The position numbers were made by a program, and so were the translations under genes. From assembly GCA_020025615.1 (NCBI GenBank), contig JAHHRT010000078.1:1-6633 (forward strand): 6,633 nucleotides of DNA, read 5' to 3'. This document shows, piece by piece, positions 5,177-6,633 of the stretch (positions are counted from its first letter, which is position 1; every line of letters begins with the position of its first letter). This stretch comes from Oscillospiraceae bacterium. Lineage in GTDB: Bacteria > Bacillota > Clostridia > Oscillospirales > Oscillospiraceae. The notes below the pieces were generated by a model that saw only the letters and a list, made by a program, of their open reading frames with translations, did not search any database and was not told the origin of the DNA.

Positions 5177-5514
5177 GCCATCTCCAGGCACAGCTGCTTG
5201 CCGCCCAGGATATGGAAGTGCAGATGGGGCACAGTCTGTCCGGCGTCGGCACCGCAGTTGGAAACCACCCGGTAGCCGCCCGTCAGGCCCTCCTGAGCTG
5301 CCAACTTGGGAATCACCTCAAAGATATGGGCAACCACAGCGCTGTTTTCGGCAGTGATGCCGTTGACATCCTGGATATGGGTCTTCGGAACGACCAGGAT
5401 ATGGGTAGGGGCCATCGGTGCGATGTCCCGGAAGGCGTAGACAAGCTCGTCCTCATAGACCTTTGTGGAAGGAATTTCGCCGCCGATAATTTTACAGAAT
5501 AAGCAATCAGACAT
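5173..5514 (-). CDS. HIT family protein (histidine triad nucleotide-binding, HinT-like)
   Basis: The 113-residue protein belongs to the HIT superfamily of nucleotide phosphoramidase/hydrolases, acting in the cytoplasm on AMP-lysine, AMP-NH2-like or related adenylated compounds. The catalytic triad motif HLHFH is at 97-101 followed by ILGG. N-terminal DCLFCKIIGGEIPSTKVYED (3-22) is the classic HinT opening, with Cys4 and Cys7 as probable zinc ligands, and HILVVPKTHI (38-47) is the conserved strand. Length is normal. The ATG at 5514 has a full AGGAGGT site (5529-5523) at an 8-nt gap. It lies 20 bp after the stop of the upstream membrane-protein gene and is probably co-transcribed with it. It has no terminator of its own before the thiT promoter and leader. 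Confidence 0.96.
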   Translation of the reverse strand: MSDCLFCKIIGGEIPSTKVYEDELVYAFRDIAPMAPTHILVVPKTHIQDVNGITAENSAVVAHIFEVIPKLAAQEGLTGGYRVVSNCGADAGQTVPHLHFHILGGKQLCLEMA

Positions 5515-5534
5515 TTTATATTACCTCCTAATGG

Positions 5535-6056
5535 TTATAAGCCAAAGATATGCACGCCCACCAGGCTCACAATGACCATGATGATGCCTGCCATAATGAC
5601 GCCAAGGGAAACGGACAAAGCCGTCTCCTTCGCACCCATGCCCAGGAAACTGGCACCCAAGGTGCCGGTCCAGGCACCGGTGCCGGGAATGGGGATGCCC
5701 ACAAAGAGAATCAGTGCCAGCATGAGGCCGCATTTTCCCGTCTTCCGGGCCATAAGCTTCCGCCCCACCTTCTCTCCCTTATCATGGAAGAAATGGCAGA
5801 TTCCCCCGATGATCGGCTTATCCAGGCCCCAGATCAGAAACTTCCGGGCAAAAAAATAGATAATCGGCACCGGCAGCATATTGCCAAAGACGCAGACGAT
5901 GATCGAGGGGATCGTCTTCAAGCCCATACCGATGGCAATGGGGATTGCTCCCCGCAGCTCAATGAGCGGAACCATGGAGATAAAGAAGGCGGCAAAGTAT
6001 TTAGAAATTAGTTCTTCCACTAGTAAAACCATCCATTTTAGTTCGTTTTTACTCAT
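5535..6056 (-). CDS. Small multi-drug export family protein (PF06695/COG2426-type)
   Basis: The product is a small integral membrane protein of the family named Sm_multidrug_ex. The name comes from annotation history, and the transported substrate is not well established. From the ATG at 6056 it has 173 residues. Hallmarks are ISMVPLIELRGAIPIAIGMG (26-45) with conserved Glu33, Arg35 and Gly36, then NMLPVPIIYFFARK (59-72), and FVGIPIPGTGAWTGTLGA (118-135), whose re-entrant-looking PIPGTGAW segment is diagnostic. About four or five hydrophobic segments are visible. The start is uncertain: TTG at 6083, ATG at 6056 and ATG at 6032 (MVLLVEEL, 165 residues) are in frame, and none has a clear ribosome site. 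If the promoter at 6055-6083 is real, 6032 must be used. The first 20 codons are much more AT-rich than the rest. It precedes the HIT gene by 20 bp. Confidence 0.9.
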   Translation of the reverse strand: MSKNELKWMVLLVEELISKYFAAFFISMVPLIELRGAIPIAIGMGLKTIPSIIVCVFGNMLPVPIIYFFARKFLIWGLDKPIIGGICHFFHDKGEKVGRKLMARKTGKCGLMLALILFVGIPIPGTGAWTGTLGASFLGMGAKETALSVSLGVIMAGIIMVIVSLVGVHIFGL

Positions 6057-6083
6057 TATAACATAGATAATCTGGGGTTGCAA
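6055..6083 (-). promoter_or_regulatory. Possible promoter of the membrane protein-HIT operon
   Basis: On the minus strand TTGCAA (6083-6078, 4 of 6 matches) and a perfect TATAAT (6060-6055) are separated by 17 bp. The -10 box overlaps the in-frame ATG at 6056, so this promoter and that start codon cannot both be used. A start near 6048 would give a leader of only about 16 nt before the ATG at 6032. AT-rich surroundings make a chance match possible. Confidence 0.45.
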
Positions 6084-6322
6084 TGGAAAAACCGCTTTAT
6101 TTCTTACGTTTTTGTTAAGTTTACATTGGCTGCCCAGCCGCAGGGCAAAGGCTCACCCGAAGGGAGCCGTGAAGCGAATCTGGATAGCCGTGCCTGCCGA
6201 GGGCAGTCACTCCTAAAAATACCGGATGTCGAAGTACGAGCCTGACTGAGAGGGCAAACCTGCACCACCGTCCACACACCAGGTTGCAGTGTGCCCACCG
6301 CGCCAAGCCAAATGCGCCGACT
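6084..6322. other. Gene-free stretch with small hairpins
   Basis: No credible gene is seen; the minus-strand frames here lack ribosome sites and motifs. Short hairpins occur: TGCCC/GGGCA (about 6131-6147), GGCT-CCC/GGG-AGCC on a GAA loop (6150-6168), CTGCC/GGCAG (6194-6206), and AACCTG/CAGGTT (about 6257-6285, long loop). AAGGCTC (6148-6154) and ACTGAGAGGG (6245-6254) are inverted matches to GAGCCTT (6622-6628) and CCCTCTCAGT (6581-6590) at the right end, so part of this may be a diverged or interrupted copy of that repeat. Confidence 0.5.
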
Positions 6323-6529
6323 AATGTAGGGAACGGTCTTGACCGTTCCGGGTCGGCAGGGCCGACTGCCAATGCGTGCACGGTGCGGTAGAAATCGTTT
6401 TTACCCTGACCCGCTCGGTTTCGTTTCCCAATGCACCGTGTTCGGTTTATCAAAATCACAGCGTCGTGTTTCGGTGCCATGCACCGTCACTTATTGTACC
6501 GCGGAATGGTCAAGACCATTCCCTACATT
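6323..6529. repeat. MITE-like element with 28-bp inverted repeats
   Basis: The ends 6323-6350 and 6502-6529 are inverted copies of each other, identical at 26 of 28 positions, beginning AATGTAGGG inward from the left. Each arm is also a near-palindrome (GGAACGGTC/GACCGTTCC left, GGAATGGTC/GACCATTCC right), and the two differences between arms keep both self-complementary. The 151-bp interior holds further small hairpins (GTCGGC/GCCGAC 6352-6366; CGGTGC/GCACCG 6472-6486) and repeated GCACCGT motifs (6433, 6481, and inverted near 6380). There is no reading frame of note and no clear target-site duplication. A non-autonomous mobile or dispersed intergenic repeat is the best reading. Confidence 0.6.
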
Positions 6530-6573
6530 GGTGCAGCTGAAAATCGGGGTACTGGGGTTACTCTGTCACCTGC

Positions 6574-6633
6574 TCTTCCCCCCTCTCAGTCTCGTTTCAC
6601 TCGCCAGCTCTCCCAGAGGGAGAGCCTTGGAAC
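6574..6633. repeat. Dispersed palindromic repeat, cut by the window edge
   Basis: A C-rich CCCTCTCAGT (6581-6590) leads into a perfect 8-bp hairpin GCTCTCCC/GGGAGAGC with an AGA loop (6607-6625), then CTTGG. I recall similar CTCTCAGT...GCTCTCCC...GGGAGAGCCTTG units recurring between genes of gut Clostridia, but only a genome search could confirm this. It is not followed by a U-run, so a terminator is unlikely. It may extend past 6633. Confidence 0.45.

Noticed and set aside
6121..6480. 119-codon minus-strand frame at the right end
   Set aside because: It spans nested palindromic repeats, has no ribosome site, and its product shows no domain pattern.
6323..6529. CRISPR-like repeats at the right end
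   Set aside because: Only two arms, in opposite orientation, with no regularly spaced direct repeats or spacers.

Overview
The window looks like chromosomal DNA of a low-redox, Gram-positive Clostridia-type bacterium, most likely a gut Oscillospiraceae/Ruminococcaceae relative. This is inferred from fairly GC-rich genes between AT-rich promoters, strong AGGAGG-type ribosome sites, near-consensus sigma-A promoters, U-tailed intrinsic terminators, an ECF-type ThiT under a TPP riboswitch, and short dispersed palindromic repeats at the right end. No species call can be made from the sequence alone.

Layout. (1) Positions 1-52 hold a leftward promoter (TTGACA-18 bp-TATAAT) carrying two identical CsoR/CstR-type operators. 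The gene it controls lies off the left edge. (2) A minus-strand gene for a TAXI-type solute-binding lipoprotein (111-1061) has its own promoter and a perfect terminator. (3) After about 370 bp with no convincing gene but with a 26-bp operator-like palindrome, a plus-strand MATE efflux transporter (1501-2841) follows. (4) Positions 2842-3172 are highly structured: a 15-bp perfect hairpin, a set of nested stems ending in an intrinsic terminator, and a stem that covers the ribosome site of the next gene. That gene encodes an exported protein with two Ig/cadherin-like modules and three SLH repeats (3173-4327). (5) On the minus strand, facing it, are a PF06695-type small membrane protein (5535-6056), a HIT-family protein (5173-5514) and thiT (4386-4952). 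thiT has a consensus promoter, a TPP aptamer, and mutually exclusive antiterminator and terminator hairpins. (6) Positions 6084-6633 hold no gene, only nested palindromic repeats.

How the parts work together. The membrane protein and HIT genes are 20 bp apart and probably co-transcribed. No terminator separates HIT from the thiT leader, so read-through transcripts should also meet the TPP-controlled terminator. The SLH gene and thiT converge on one hairpin terminator at 4336-4373. The other genes look like independent units.

No CRISPR array, phage, transposase, rRNA or tRNA was seen. The least explained parts are the structured leader at 2943-3169, the CsoR-type promoter at the left edge, and the covarying inverted-repeat element at 6323-6529.
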